60,000 bases of DNA, taken from Nymphaea colorata (Eukaryota; Streptophyta; Magnoliopsida; Nymphaeales; Nymphaeaceae). The stretch is taken from assembly GCF_008831285.2 (NCBI RefSeq), contig NC_045143.1, forward strand, positions 3,855,503 through 3,915,502, read 5' to 3'. The position numbers and the translations under genes are program-made. The first letter of the stretch is position 1. Every line of letters starts with the position of its first letter. The notes under the pieces were generated by a model. The model made no database searches. It saw only the letters and a list, made by a program, of their open reading frames with translations, and had not been told where the DNA came from. Of the stretch, positions 49,490 to 60,000 are shown piece by piece.

Positions 49490-50200
49490 ATTGTGTTGGA
49501 AGGCCCAATCGAATTGTTGGCTAACTCGGTGAGTCCTGAGTCGGCTCCGGATCGCTCTCTCACTAGGCCACGAGTCAGGACCCAAGCGAGTCAACACCAA
49601 AACTTGACTAACTCAACCAAAAATCGGCTGACTCATTGGATCGGTGACTCGGATGTGAATCGTCCGAGTTTGCTTCAATTGTTTTACAGTGCAAAAATTA
49701 ATCTTGATGCTTAAGTTTTTTTTTTTTTTTAAATAATCTTATATATATATTTTTTAAAATACATGAACAAAATACTTGCCCAACAATTTGTAAATATACT
49801 CGCACCGGCAATTTCTAAACATCTAGAGGTCTATGGAGAATTAGGTGTATATATATATATATAAATAAATAAAAAGAGAGAGAGAGAGAGAGAGAGGTAT
49901 AAATAAATACAAGCTAAGTGTTCTTAGTTTTAAGTTTGCAAATCATGGCCAAGATCATCAGAGATGGAGCCAAAAATTTTTCTTTGACGGCGGAGGGCAG
50001 GGCCCCTGCCAGCCCCACTTGCTCTGCCCTGCTCTATGTTGGGTGGGAAGAAAGTAGATCAAGCTACAATATTACAATAAAAATGCACTATAACAATTTA
50101 TGATTTGACCCAACCGAGTCCTCGAGTCAACTTGCTGACCTATTGACCTGGTCATCTATTGAATCGAGTCCGATTCCCGAGTTTGCCAACTATGCCAACC
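49490..50200. repeat. GAGTCAACTCG-type dispersed repeat, interrupted
   Basis: Degenerate CGAGTC and GACTCGG words fill 49520-49675 and resume at 50105-50195 (CCGAGTCCTCGAGTCAAC to CGAGTTTGCCAACTATG). Between them lies AT-rich DNA with a GA tract at about 49875-49897 and a GGAGCCAAAAATTTTT / GGGCAGGGCCCCTGCC segment at 49963-50040. Relatives occur at 27344-27397 and 33890-34010. No coding gene. Confidence 0.5.
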
Positions 50201-51045
50201 AATCTATTAATGATCTCCTCAACTATCATAGGCTTTGGAAAGATGTGGCTTGAGCATAAACGAAACACCATTATGATGCTCAATACTATTTATATACTCA
50301 TGTATGAGGACAATATGCTCATGAATAAGTCAAGTAGGAAAAAAAAACCCCTTGTTTAGTCAAACTAAGGATCTTATTTTAGACATAAGATTCACACTCA
50401 AAATCCTTATTTTCTCTTTTTGAATTAAGAAAAAGGTCGAATTTAAATCAGAGGGAGAGGATCTGATATCAAATTTATTATTCTCAAACCCTAATGAGTT
50501 TGTACCTAAGTCATTCATTTCGAATAAAAGCATGGAGCCTACCTCCCAGCTCTATCGCTCGTTCCAGAAACAGAAATTAAACAGAAAAAGCTAAGTTACA
50601 ATTTCTTTTCCTCAATATTACTCTACAGCTAGATTGCCTTCTTGTCATTTTTGCTAAGATTTTTTTTTTTGTTTTTCACGTTAAGAGAATTTTTTTTAAA
50701 CCTTTTATTCTTCAGTTTTCATGTAAAACATTGACCTTAGGAAAAAAATCACAAAAATGGTTATTTTTCTAAAAATGGAAGCAAAAATTAAGATTGAAAG
50801 AAATTAATAAAAGTTAGAAGTGGGTATAAATAGGTGAAAGACATTAAATGCTCAGGCAAAGTCCTCTCAGTCCTCTTTTTCTTCTCTTACATTTGACTAC
50901 CAAAAAGTGCCAAAGGACATAATACTTTACATGCAAAAATTAAGTTGAGGTGAACAAAAATGATAATCTCATCTCTCCATTATTTCTTTTTTTCCTTGTC
51001 TCAAGAGTCTAGGGATGCTCCGGGACTTTGGTGATGTGCCCGCAC

Positions 51046-51223
51046 CACTAGTAGAACTAGAAATTTTTTCTAGTGAGGGAACTCATTCAATACCTATAAT
51101 TTTTTTTGGCACTTACATATATAACAATCAAATATATCAAAACATTAACATATATATTAAACTAATTTTGTGAGGCTGGTGTGGGCAACTGCCCACACCA
51201 GCCACCATATGGCTACGTCATTG
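51046..51223. mobile_element. 178-bp hAT-like non-autonomous element
   Basis: Flanking 8-mers GCCCGCAC (51038-51045) and GCCGGCAC (51224-51231) match at 7 of 8 positions. The left end begins CACTAGTAGAACTAGAAATT and the reverse complement of the right end begins CAATGACGTAGCCATAT, a decayed version of the CAGTGGCGGAGCCAG end type. The right part carries a perfect 14-bp stem, GGCTGGTGTGGGCA with TGCCCACACCAGCC, at 51174-51203. Confidence 0.55.
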
Positions 51224-51231
51224 GCCGGCAC

Positions 51232-52494
51232 TGCACATGAACTAGTGCATCTTTGTGTCTCTATGTACAACAAAGGAGTCTAGAGACCAAGGAAATCAAA
51301 CTGCCAATAACCATCCACTCGACTGCCCTACCAGCTATGCTAAGCCTCTTAGAACATGAAAAAATAAGATCCGATGTCGTATTTGATTACGATACAAACC
51401 AAGCGCGATCCAGCTATTGACCAAGTCCCAATCAACAACTTGAATCCAATCCAAGTCAATGTGCACTCCTTTTCAATGTGTAAACCGTCCATGTGTAAAG
51501 GACTCGTTCTGGTCAGAAATCCAATTAAAGCTATCCATTTCTACTTATGGTGCGGACCCGAGTCTCAACATCACTAAAGAAAAGGGCGCAGCTCCCATAA
51601 TGATTTGAATCAGACCAAGTCCATATCCAAAAAACTTGTTACTAAGGGAAAATCCGGGACCCCCATGGATCTGGAATCGGGTAGGATGTGAGAGGTGTCT
51701 GCTGGGCCCAGGTCCCACGATTTAACGGGTCAAGTCTTTCATACCAGGTGGATCCAAACTTTCTGACTTGAATGTGAACACATTAACTTACTAACAAGGA
51801 CATTGGATCTAAATATCTTTTACTGTTTCAACATGAAATGACGTTTAAGTGATAGCACCACCACAAATCTGGATCACTACAGAAAATTGTCACTATAAGT
51901 ACCTGATCCATGGATATATACGGAGCAGCTTAATTTTGAGTTTCTTGGGTGACCCAAATCCGAACAGTTGGTTCTCGAACTTGGTTTGCTGACTAGCAAG
52001 CGAACGATTCATGGATTTGGATTAGCAAGTGAACTGAACACGATACGACTCGTCCGCTTGTTTTGGATCGTACAATCATATGCACCGAACCAGGCCGAGT
52101 TGGCTTCGTCGGCTTGCACCAAGACTCGAGCGACTGACTACTAAGCTCGATCAACTGGGTTCACCAGTTGAGTGGAGAACAATTGGATAGAGTGTGAGTT
52201 TGGGGATCCGAGTCAAATTCAATGAACCTTCAATCGTGGTTGTTCTTATCAGCCATACAATGAAAAAAGGGAAAGACCGGTTACTAAAGAGAGCCGAAAT
52301 TTCTACCCAATCACTTGTCTTGCGTTTGCACCGATCTCATGCCGTGATCCCGAACTATCAAACAGAGTTTCAATTGTCAACTCATTAAAGAAAGGAGACA
52401 GAGACCAGTTAAACAGTAGATTTGCTTACTGTTCCGAATCTTCTGTGACTTCGAATGTGGTGGCCAATACCGGCGTCATCCAGCTTTCCAAATT
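51232..52494. other. Gene-free intergenic DNA
   Basis: No gene is supported. The word AGTCAATGTGCACTCCTTTTCA at 51456-51477 recurs as GGTCAATGTGCACTCTTTTCA at 53497-53517, so an element or duplicated segment is shared. Region 51960-52170 carries degenerate CGAACCAGGCCGAGTTGGC-type repeat words. Confidence 0.4.
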
Positions 52495-52640
52495 TTTTTT
52501 TTTTTTTGGGTTCTCAATAAATATAACGTGGTCGTCGGGTTCCCAGCGCAGCCGGGCCCCAGCGGTCTGTACATTGCTATTGGCGAAGTCGCAGCTTGGC
52601 CGGAGCCCCTGCCAGACCGGCATTGACCCACACCAGTCAT
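52495..52640. repeat. Upstream block duplicated at 53978-54110
   Basis: The word TCAATAAATATAACGTGG followed by TCGTCGGGTT matches 53995-54020 almost exactly, and a second shared word is CTTGGCCGGAGCCCCTGCC against CCTGGCCGGAACCAGGGCCC. Both copies precede an EG45-like sequence, which suggests an old duplication of gene plus 5' flank. Confidence 0.6.
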
Positions 52641-52752
52641 TCAGTTTAGTGTGGGCACAAAAAATAGCTGAACTTAAAGTTCCGTCACAATAAAATACTT
52701 CAAGGACTGGCTTGGGCAGTGGCCAGCACCAGTCATTCATACAATATCCGCT

Positions 52753-52950
52753 ACTGAACAGCTGGTTTTCCAGAGTCACCCCTTATTCCGTAAGCACCTC
52801 CACCACAATCCAGCTCTGTGGCAAAGATGGCATGGCGTGGTGCAGATTACAGCGAATAACTGCGCAGCGTGTGACAAGGACTACTCTATCAGATGCCTAA
52901 ACGGCACAATGCCCCCCAACCCTTGCCTCGCCGGTCGGGTAGCGAAGGAC
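52753..52950 (+). pseudogene. EG45-like (natriuretic-peptide-like) pseudogene
   Basis: The segment aligns with the intact gene at 54919-55413. Its start GAACAGCTGGTTTTC matches exon 1 (GAACAGCTGCTTTC), the splice donor and intron start CCGTAAGCACCTCCACCACAA are identical, the rest of the intron is mostly deleted, and exon 2 sequence follows (GTGGTGCAGATT, GCGAATAAC, GCAGCGTGTGaC, GGACTACTC, ATGCCCCCCAACCCTTGCCT). About 37 bases of exon 2 between AATAAC and GCAGCG are missing. It stops near 52948, where a MITE-like sequence begins. Presence of intron sequence shows a DNA-level duplication, not a retrocopy. Confidence 0.85.
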
Positions 52951-53420
52951 TAACGCTTTGTTTGGATGGAGGAAAATGGAAAGAATGAGAGGGATAAAAA
53001 GGAAAGAAAAATAAAGGGAGGAAAATGAAATTAGAAAAAAAAGAAAAGAAAAGAAGTGATTATAAAACTTGTTTGAATAAAAATGAAAGAATTGCTAAAA
53101 TCATATTTGTTTTGGACTACATAAAAGAAATGAAAAGATATAATTTATATTACTTTACAATAATACTCCTGCACCAGATGATGAAGAGGAAGAAAAAGAG
53201 ATCGTGAATGGTAGTAAAAAGGTAGATGAAGAAGAGAAGAGACAAATCTAAAGAAGCTTATTTGCTGTGATGGTTTACGTGAATGGAGGTAAAAAGAACT
53301 CTTGGTCGAAAAAATATGCTGCTATCGCATAAAACGTTGTTCATGCATGGTCAGAGTGAAAGAAATGGCATATTCGGTAGAAAGCGATAAGCCTTTCATT
53401 TTCTTCCCACTCTCTGCATA
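52951..53420. mobile_element. MITE-like purine-rich insertion at the end of the EG45 pseudogene
   Basis: It starts CTAACGCTTTGTTTGGATGG, followed by a long purine-rich stretch. The far side near 53385-53410 reads GATAAGCCTTTCATTTTCTTCCC, roughly complementary to GGAGGAAAATGGAAAG near the start. CTTTGTTTGGATGG-type ends are common in small inverted-repeat elements. Boundaries are approximate. Confidence 0.4.
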
Positions 53421-54839
53421 ATTTATATTAGAGCATCATTTCCAAGTCCGATTCAATTCCTAACCAAGTCCTTTTCAGAATTGAACCTGAACCAGGTCAA
53501 TGTGCACTCTTTTCAGCTCATGCCTTTTTACTCCCGTGAATCTGCACTTTTTTTTTTTTTCATTTTTAAGTAGTGTTTGGTGGTAGGCTAGAGATAAAAG
53601 CCACTATGTTTGCTTTGTTAGAGGGTTGAAGGCTAATTCGAGAAATAAGTGATCCAATAGTACACTCTTCAATTAAGTGTTGCACATAAATGACACCCCA
53701 TTGACCAACTGTGCATACTCTTTACATTTTATTTTAAGCCGTGTTTGCTAATGATGTTAAATATAAATAAAAGGCCAGTAGATTATCTATCTTTTAAAAT
53801 ATTTTAAGAATGTTTAATTATACACATCGTTTTTACTAAAAAATAAAATTTTTAATATTTTTGGTCAGACTGAATAGCCGGTTGAATGGAACGGATGAAT
53901 GTGCGCAGAAACAATACTGCAAGTCAAATGGCACCCCATGTACTTGACGTTCAGCGATAGAAGCCCACAGATTTTTATCTCTTTTTGGGTTTTCAATAAA
54001 TGTAACGTGGTCGTCGGGTTGCCGGCGCGCCAGCTTTCTATAAATTGCGCGTCTCATAACTCGCCGCCTGGCCGGAACCAGGGCCCGCCAAAGCGCGTCG
54101 GCACAACTCCGGCCACCACGTTGACCGTGTCTTAAACGAAATTCCAGACGTCATACGTAAAAGTTTGTCGTTAATAGAAAATACTCCAAACTTTTGGTAT
54201 TTTTTATAGATAACAATAACATTTTCTGGAGCACGTTATGTGTTAAAAGCTTATAGGGATTATATTTTATGGATTTGAAACGATCAAAATACCATTGCTG
54301 GCTAACTGGAAGGCTCTTAGTCTTAGACAATATAAGTAACATCCTCTTGACACGGGAAGACATGTTATCGCCAGTGACGGCGCCAAAAATTTATGAAATT
54401 TTTAAGGACATTCATATGTAAAAAAGTGAAAACTACTCAATCCGATCCGAGCTTGGATATAATCAAATATTTATATATCTACTCAAAACCAAGGCTTAAT
54501 CAGATCAGTTGTCATTCCTGATATCCGAATCTGATATGAGACATTAATGAGATATTAATTTTTTTTTCATATCTGATTTTAAAAAATGTTTGGTTGGGAC
54601 ATCCAATGCAACTCAGATATATTAACATCCTTGTTTAGACGGGTAGATCTAGGTATGAAACAGTTGACCTGATCAACAACTATAATATTTCTATCTTTCA
54701 AGTGAGGATAGCTAGCAGGTAAATAAACGGCGCTCTTGTTGGCATTCTTGGACTATGGTATAATTCATATTAATAAAAATGCTGTATGCCTTTTAAAATT
54801 TCACGTCAAGGGTCGCATTCATCAGAAACTTTGGTCCTG
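53421..54839. other. 5' flank of the EG45-like gene
   Basis: Contains the second copy of the duplicated upstream block (53978-54110), the repeated AATGTGCACTC word at 53500, and, at 54374, a CAGTGACGGCGCCAAAAATTT word resembling a transposon end. No separate gene is supported. Confidence 0.4.
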
Positions 54840-54845
54840 TATAAG
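54840..54845 (+). promoter_or_regulatory. TATA box of the EG45-like gene
   Basis: TATAAG in the context TCCTGTATAAGACACACAG lies 79 bases before the start codon, a normal spacing for a plant core promoter with a leader of about 50 bases. Confidence 0.5.
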
Positions 54846-54918
54846 ACACACAGCGCAGAGAGAGGCTCTTCGGCTATCGTCACCGGATAGAGAGGAGAGA
54901 AACAAGGGGAAGAGAGAA

Positions 54919-55413
54919 ATGTCACAACCTCTTTCTGCAGCAGCCATTTTACTGGTTGCACTCTTCCAGATTTTCGCCGGATTCTGTCGGGCGGACGTCG
55001 GAACAGCTGCTTTCTACAATCGCCCTTACGTCCGTAAGCACCTCCACCACAAATACTCTCTCTATTTCTCTATACTTGTACACTGAATGGACAGCGCTGT
55101 GGCAGCGACGGCCTGCTACGGGACGAGCGTGGTGCAGATTCCGGCGAATAACTTGTTTGCGGCAGTGGACGATCGGATCTGGGACAACGGTGCAGCGTGT
55201 GGGAGGGACTACTCGGTCAGGTGCCTGAGCGGTGCGACGCCCCCCAACCCTTGCTTGGCGGGTCAGACAGTGACGGTCAGGATCGTCGACCGCGCGCCGC
55301 CTGTTTCGACGCCGTCGAGCGCGGGAACCACATTCGTCCTCTCCAACGACGCCTTCTCCGTCATCGCCAACTCCGCCCATGCCAAGCAGATCAACATCGA
55401 GTTCTTACAGTAA
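54919..55413 (+). CDS. EG45-like domain protein / plant natriuretic peptide-like, two exons
   Basis: Exon 1 is 54919-55033 and exon 2 is 55106-55413, separated by a 72-base intron with a strong GTAAGC donor and a TGGCAG acceptor. The product is 140 residues. Residues 1-25 form a hydrophobic secretion signal (ILLVALFQIFAGFCRA), followed by the domain start DVGTAAFYNRPY. The six-stranded barrel domain shared with expansin domain 1 shows VPTACYG, NLFAAVDDRIWDNGAACG, YSVRCLSGA and TVRIVDRAP motifs, with conserved Cys at 42, 70, 78 and 88. Members of this group (EG45, PNP-A, blight-associated p12) are small apoplastic proteins; PNP-A affects water and ion fluxes and stomata. There is no expansin domain 2, so this is not an expansin. 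Met at 54919 was chosen because it begins the signal peptide directly after a purine-rich leader. A broken copy lies 2.2 kb upstream. Confidence 0.93.
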
Positions 55414-55838
55414 TCACCCCTCTCTCTATATCTCCGGCCAATTTTCTTACAGTGAACGGGATAAATGACGTTGGTCAACGCTTATATTGACCCCGAAACA
55501 ACACCAACTTGACTAGGCCCATCAACTCTTTGGGCTCAATATGAGCTCGAGATCTCTTCTATTAAAATTTGAAACAAAGTAATACATGTAAACAAGAAAT
55601 CTACTTTGGTGTTAGCTGGTTAAGTGACGGTTAATTAATTAAACCCATAAGTCAAAATACTACTAAAAATTTATCGTTGAAAGTACCATAAACCATTTCT
55701 ACACTAGAACCTATTGCTAATACTCCATGTTAATTTTACCACACTAGAGCCTATTGCTAATACTCCTTGTCATTGAGATTTTTAAAGATAAGTTTTGGAT
55801 ATTTAACAATTCAGTAACATACTACCAACTGATTTCAA

Positions 55839-55916
<78 letters not shown>

Positions 55917-57597
55917 GTATATAAATATCCATATAATATATATGGGGAACGTTAATGACATATATTAATTATAATGAGAGGACCAGATTTACGTAATTGT
56001 ATATATCATATGATAGGATAGGCCACCAGAATAGGGTGAGATTCTTATATTGGTTGGGTTACGGTTGCTTTAGAACTAGCTAGAGCTATTTTTGAAAGCA
56101 CAATAGAAGCAAATTGTGAATGGTCCTTTTTATTATACATATTTGTGTATATTACGATATCTTCCAAGAATACGTCTCACGATCGATTGAGGAGGTCCAA
56201 GAAACATTATAACTTCATCTTCAAAGTTTTGCAGTATACTTTTAGTGAAGAATGAGTGACTCTGCATGCTACAGCACTTAATTAGTATATATTGGTGGCA
56301 ATGCCTAAGGCACATGCATGTGAATTGCCTGGCTCACATAAATTACTCATTTACGTATTAATGCTTTGTGGGCATTTGGTTATTTGTTTGTTGGTGCCAT
56401 TGATTTCCCTTTTTTGAATGGACTTTATGTCTAAAATGTTGTTTAATTTTTTTTGCATTTTATATAACTAGTGCTTTGGTCTTTTCCGGCATCCCAAACA
56501 TTTAATTTGGACCTCAAAGCACATAGACTGCTTGATTTTACCTCCAAGCATCCTGTAAATGACCTGGTTTTGAGTTGGAAGACAACCCGACAAGAGACAC
56601 TCCTTTGTCTTTAGCATAAGAGCAAGACAACCCCAGGGAGTAAGCTAAAATTCTAGACAAGAACAAAGATTTTTCATTTCAGGTTTTTCTTGGCATTTTC
56701 GGGTGAGTAGAAGGTTAATAATTCAACTTTTGGAAAAGAAGCCTGAAGGGAGCTGCATTAACATTGATGACAGTGATGTGCGTTCAACTTAAGTACCACC
56801 CTCCACTACTTAAAACACAAAGATATAATACCCAAAAAAATAGAACTACCGACATACTTTTTCATAAGCTCTTATCTGACCAGCTATGTGATGCCCCTTG
56901 AGGTTGAGCTCTCTTTCTCTTTCTCTCTCTGAAATTTCCTACAATAATTTCTTATGGAAACTAAAGTTATTAAACCACAGAATAGTACTTCACCATAATT
57001 GTCTTAATTTTAGTCACAAGTCTGGAAATCTGTTGCTCAAGTTTTGTCCTACCAGATGTAAGTTTGGGATTTCTAACATTTGGTATTAGACTTAGTCAAT
57101 TTGTGGCACTTTCTTTCTAATCTGTAATTCATGTTTCAACATTCTTCTGGTCAAACGAAGAACAATCAAGGTGTTACTGACCTTTCTGAACGTACGAGCT
57201 TCAGCAACTCCATTAGTTTGATATCGGTCCCCGACGAAATAAAGAAAATGAGAAAATGACAGGAGAAGGGAGCTTTTCTCAGCCTGCCCTGTTATGTCTA
57301 TCTTGTGTTTGACCAGAGTGTGAAAGGAATCCGAGAATCCTATCGAAACTAAAGGCGACGTTGCAAAGAAGAAAACGAACACACATTTCATTTTCCCTTT
57401 AATTTCCAGCAGTTTGATTGCAACGTAGGCCACAGTGCAATATAATTCAAGACATCGCATTTATAAATTACTCCTTGGTGGTTCGCCTTACACTTGGAAA
57501 AACTGAAATGACTAAAATACCCTTACTTTGAGGTGACAGAAAAAGAAAAAAAGATTTTCCTCTCTCATATATGGCTGATATTGTTTTGACAATATCG
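55414..57597. other. Gene-free DNA downstream of the EG45-like gene
   Basis: It contains the EG45-like 3' UTR (end not fixed), a short tandem word pair (ACACTAGARCCTATTGCTAA at 55698 and 55740), and a 70-bp CT microsatellite. A minus-strand frame at 57092-57460 contains an internal Met followed by a hydrophobic stretch (KCVFVFFFATSPLVSIGF) that could be a signal peptide, but I recognise no family and do not call it as a gene. Confidence 0.4.
55843..55912. repeat. (CT)35 microsatellite
   Basis: Thirty-five uninterrupted CT units, about 430 bases downstream of the EG45-like stop codon. Confidence 0.97.
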
Positions 57598-57725
57598 AAG
57601 CCAAAGAAAACTGATAGGGGTTGGTGCAACGGTCAGAGTAGGAGTTAGTAGATGATCGATTTTGAATCTCGAGTACATCAACTCCCTGTGCTACAAAAAA
57701 GAAGCCATTGATATGTAAGTTGAAA
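57598..57725 (-). repeat. Possible tRNA-derived SINE fragment
   Basis: On the plus strand GGTTGGTGCAACGGTCAGAG resembles an RNA polymerase III A box (TGGTGCAACGG) and GATTTTGAATCTC, about 40 bases later, resembles a B box. No poly-A tail or target duplication is evident. The strand is uncertain, because the box-like words read on the plus strand but an A- or T-rich tail is not resolved. Confidence 0.3.
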
Positions 57726-60000
57726 CATAGTAGAGACAAGAGATTAGGTAAAAGCTTCGGCTCTCTTCTGAAGAGTAGAATGAAAAAAGAACTAATAGGC
57801 AGCCTTGTTATAAGCGACTGAATACTCTTGAAATGTTCTCTCTTCTTTAGCAGAGATGGAACAGTGATTTAACCTGCTATGTCCAGTTCAGTTGCCTTTC
57901 AAGGACTGTTAAACTTGGAAACCTTCGTCTGAAAAAACATCTTAGGTCGACAATGATCCACTTGTTTCAGTCAAAGGCCCAGTTGGTGACATGAACATTA
58001 ATGTATATATTTCAAATTAAGGAAGACGCTAGTATGTAAATATATGTACTTGCATATATACATATGCAAAGCAACAATTGAGTCTACTCTCACACCTAAC
58101 TCCGGCACCTAGTTTTGCAGGTTACAACTTATCATATAGCAGTTTTGGTCTCATCCTCAAAATGGATAGAAACCAGAACAACCATTTATTTAGTCAACAC
58201 TCTTACAGACTCCCGAAGTTTTTCAAAAATATTCAATATGAGGTTACATTTTCTGGTAATAGGGTGTTACAACACTGGCTACTATTTATGCTGAACTCTT
58301 GTTTTTATGTCTCCTTTTTTTCTCGTGCGGTTTGTGCAATGGAGGCGTATGGGCTATTACGCGATCGGTTTTTGTTTTGAACTTTCGTAACATTAACTCT
58401 ATGTATTGTAAAAAGAATAGGATAGATATCAACATGCAAGTTGAAGTATGTAACCATTTTGGGGAGATAGAGGAAAGTGGGGGAGGCTTCGGCCTTTACT
58501 TGGGTGGTGATATTAGCCTCTCACTTACTTGAACGAGTGAAGCTAGTTTTGCTGTTATGGGTATGGAGTTTTACTACCCTTTTAAACTTTATTCTGAACT
58601 GAATATCAACGAATATGGTGATGCAGGGTATGAGATGGAGGTGCTTGGTGTGACCGTATGGTGCCGCGGTTTCTTTCATCACAATGTAATATTCATGTAT
58701 CAAGATAAAGGAAATTATACGTTCATAAACATTTTTGTGCTGCAAGTCTCCCACTTCTGGGTGTGTATGGGATGCATGCACGTGTGTGTATGTGTGTGTT
58801 GTGGAGGAAGCGTCTCATATATGTGATGCGTGCATGGGTGTGTGAGTCTCCATATATATCACGCCAAAATTGTAGCCGTTGGAGATCTGGTCGAAGGTTT
58901 ACCACTACCAGAAGGCCGCTTACTAGTCTGTTAACCTCTAACTCAGGAGTTATTCCACACCTAATTATTGACAAATTAAAAATTAAAGAAATAAGTCAAT
59001 AATCTCTAACGTGCAGAACCCAAAAAATAAGTATATATAAATAGTCTTGCCATAAGATCCAACCAAGAGTGACAAGATGAATATCCTAATTTAAATTAAA
59101 AATTCGAAAGAACGTCCGCGCGACGTGTGGGGCAGAGCCAAGAGAGTGCCAGCAGGGGACGATGGTGCCCCCACAGATTGAAAAGAAAAGTTTTAGTTAT
59201 AATTTTTAAAAATTTTAGTTTAACTAGTATAAAAATTTTGAAAATTATATTCTGGCCCTTATCAAAATTTAAAACTATAATTCGGTTCCTCCAATAAAAA
59301 GTTTCCTAATTCCATTCCTGGATATAGCTGAGGGTGTAAGTAAGGATGGGCACCTTGCCAGGCCCGGTGGGTACCTGGTATTACGCCAACTCGCAAAAAA
59401 GGGCACTGGGCCGACTCGATAATTAGTTAATTCACCGAACGATATACTTGTTGCCATCAAACAAGGAAGAAGTTATCGCGGACATCGTTTCCCTACAACC
59501 CCTTTCCCTGCGTGACTGAAAAAGGCATATTTGTAGAGCTTTGGTTTTCTCCAGCCCGCATCAAACACCCTTTATTTTATTAACCACCAAAGTTTTTGAG
59601 TTTTATCATGAGTTTCATGCAAGCACTCTAACTAACAACTTCAATAGTGGAGTTAAGAACTCATGGCCGACACACTAAATAAGAAATCTGAGATTTGAGG
59701 GGCTCCAATTTATAATAAACTAAATTATATGGATAAACCATAACCTAACATATGAATAAAAACAATTATATGTTTCTATGGAGAGAGCTGCCCATACAAG
59801 CCCACACCTACCTTGCCATTAAAATAAGTCATCAGGAACAAAATTAGGTTTAATCATCGGTTGGAGAAATAGTCGTATTTCTTGAAATTTTTTCACATGA
59901 AGCCAACTGCCAGTCCCCTAAAACTTAGACCTAGAACCACCACAATTGAATTCGGGTCCAGACTTGATAATGACTAGATAAGTACTGAAATGTGATGATA
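57726..60000. other. Gene-free, repeat-bearing right end of the window
   Basis: No supported gene. TG-rich microsatellite-like sequence lies at about 58770-58800. The stretch 59125-59330 (GGGGCAGAGCCAAG, GGGGACGATGGTGCCCCC, then AAAATTTT words) is a transposon-type repeat. Another fragment of the GGGCC/GGGTACC family lies at 59332-59420 (GGATGGGCACC, GGCCCGGTGGGTACC), and GAGCTGCCCATACAAGCCC at 59786 resembles the hairpin of the 51046-51223 element. Confidence 0.4.

Noticed and set aside
49114-49563. 149-codon minus-strand frame with a hydrophobic segment
   Set aside because: It runs through two different repeat families, so the frame is a chance fusion.
57092-57460. 122-codon minus-strand frame with a hydrophobic signal-like stretch
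   Set aside because: No family recognised, no conserved Cys pattern, AT-rich context; a secreted peptide remains possible but is unsupported.

Overview
This window is nuclear DNA of a flowering plant. The evidence is GT-AG introns of 70 to 2300 bp, plant-type gene families (a wax/sphingolipid 3-ketoacyl-CoA synthase, an NDR kinase, a plastid-type PPR-like protein, an EG45/plant natriuretic peptide-like protein) and long AT-rich intergenic DNA full of small terminal-inverted-repeat elements. Nothing bacterial, viral or organellar was seen, and I could not place the species.

Layout. 1-7.1 kb is accessory DNA: a CpG-rich repeat, a decayed XS-domain gene, two small hAT-like elements with target-site duplications, and a stray copy of the KCS gene leader. 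7.2-8.7 kb (minus) is an intact intronless KCS gene. 12.3-23.1 kb (minus) is a complete 18-exon aminopeptidase M1 gene, assembled here to an in-frame 893-residue protein. 23.3-30.7 kb has no gene and is rich in MITEs. 30.7-43.8 kb (plus) is a complete 13-exon NDR-family kinase gene coding for 525 residues. 45.1-46.3 kb (minus) is a single-exon, probably plastid-targeted PPR-like gene, with a 674-bp foldback element about 195 bp upstream of its start codon. 47-54.8 kb is repeat-rich and holds a broken copy of the next gene. 54.9-55.4 kb (plus) is a two-exon EG45-like secreted protein gene. 55.4-60 kb has no convincing gene.

The five intact genes do not form a pathway and are an ordinary plant gene neighbourhood: very-long-chain lipid elongation, peptide turnover linked to auxin transport and cell cycle, an AGC kinase of the MOB/NDR morphogenesis module, a probable organelle RNA-binding protein and an apoplastic small protein. 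No new multi-gene system was found. The most notable observations are local: the XS-domain (SGS3/FDM/IDN2-like RNA-silencing family) pseudogene, the duplicated KCS leader, the long-armed foldback element next to the PPR-like gene, the EG45 pseudogene with its duplicated upstream block, and small hAT-like elements whose target-site duplications are still readable.
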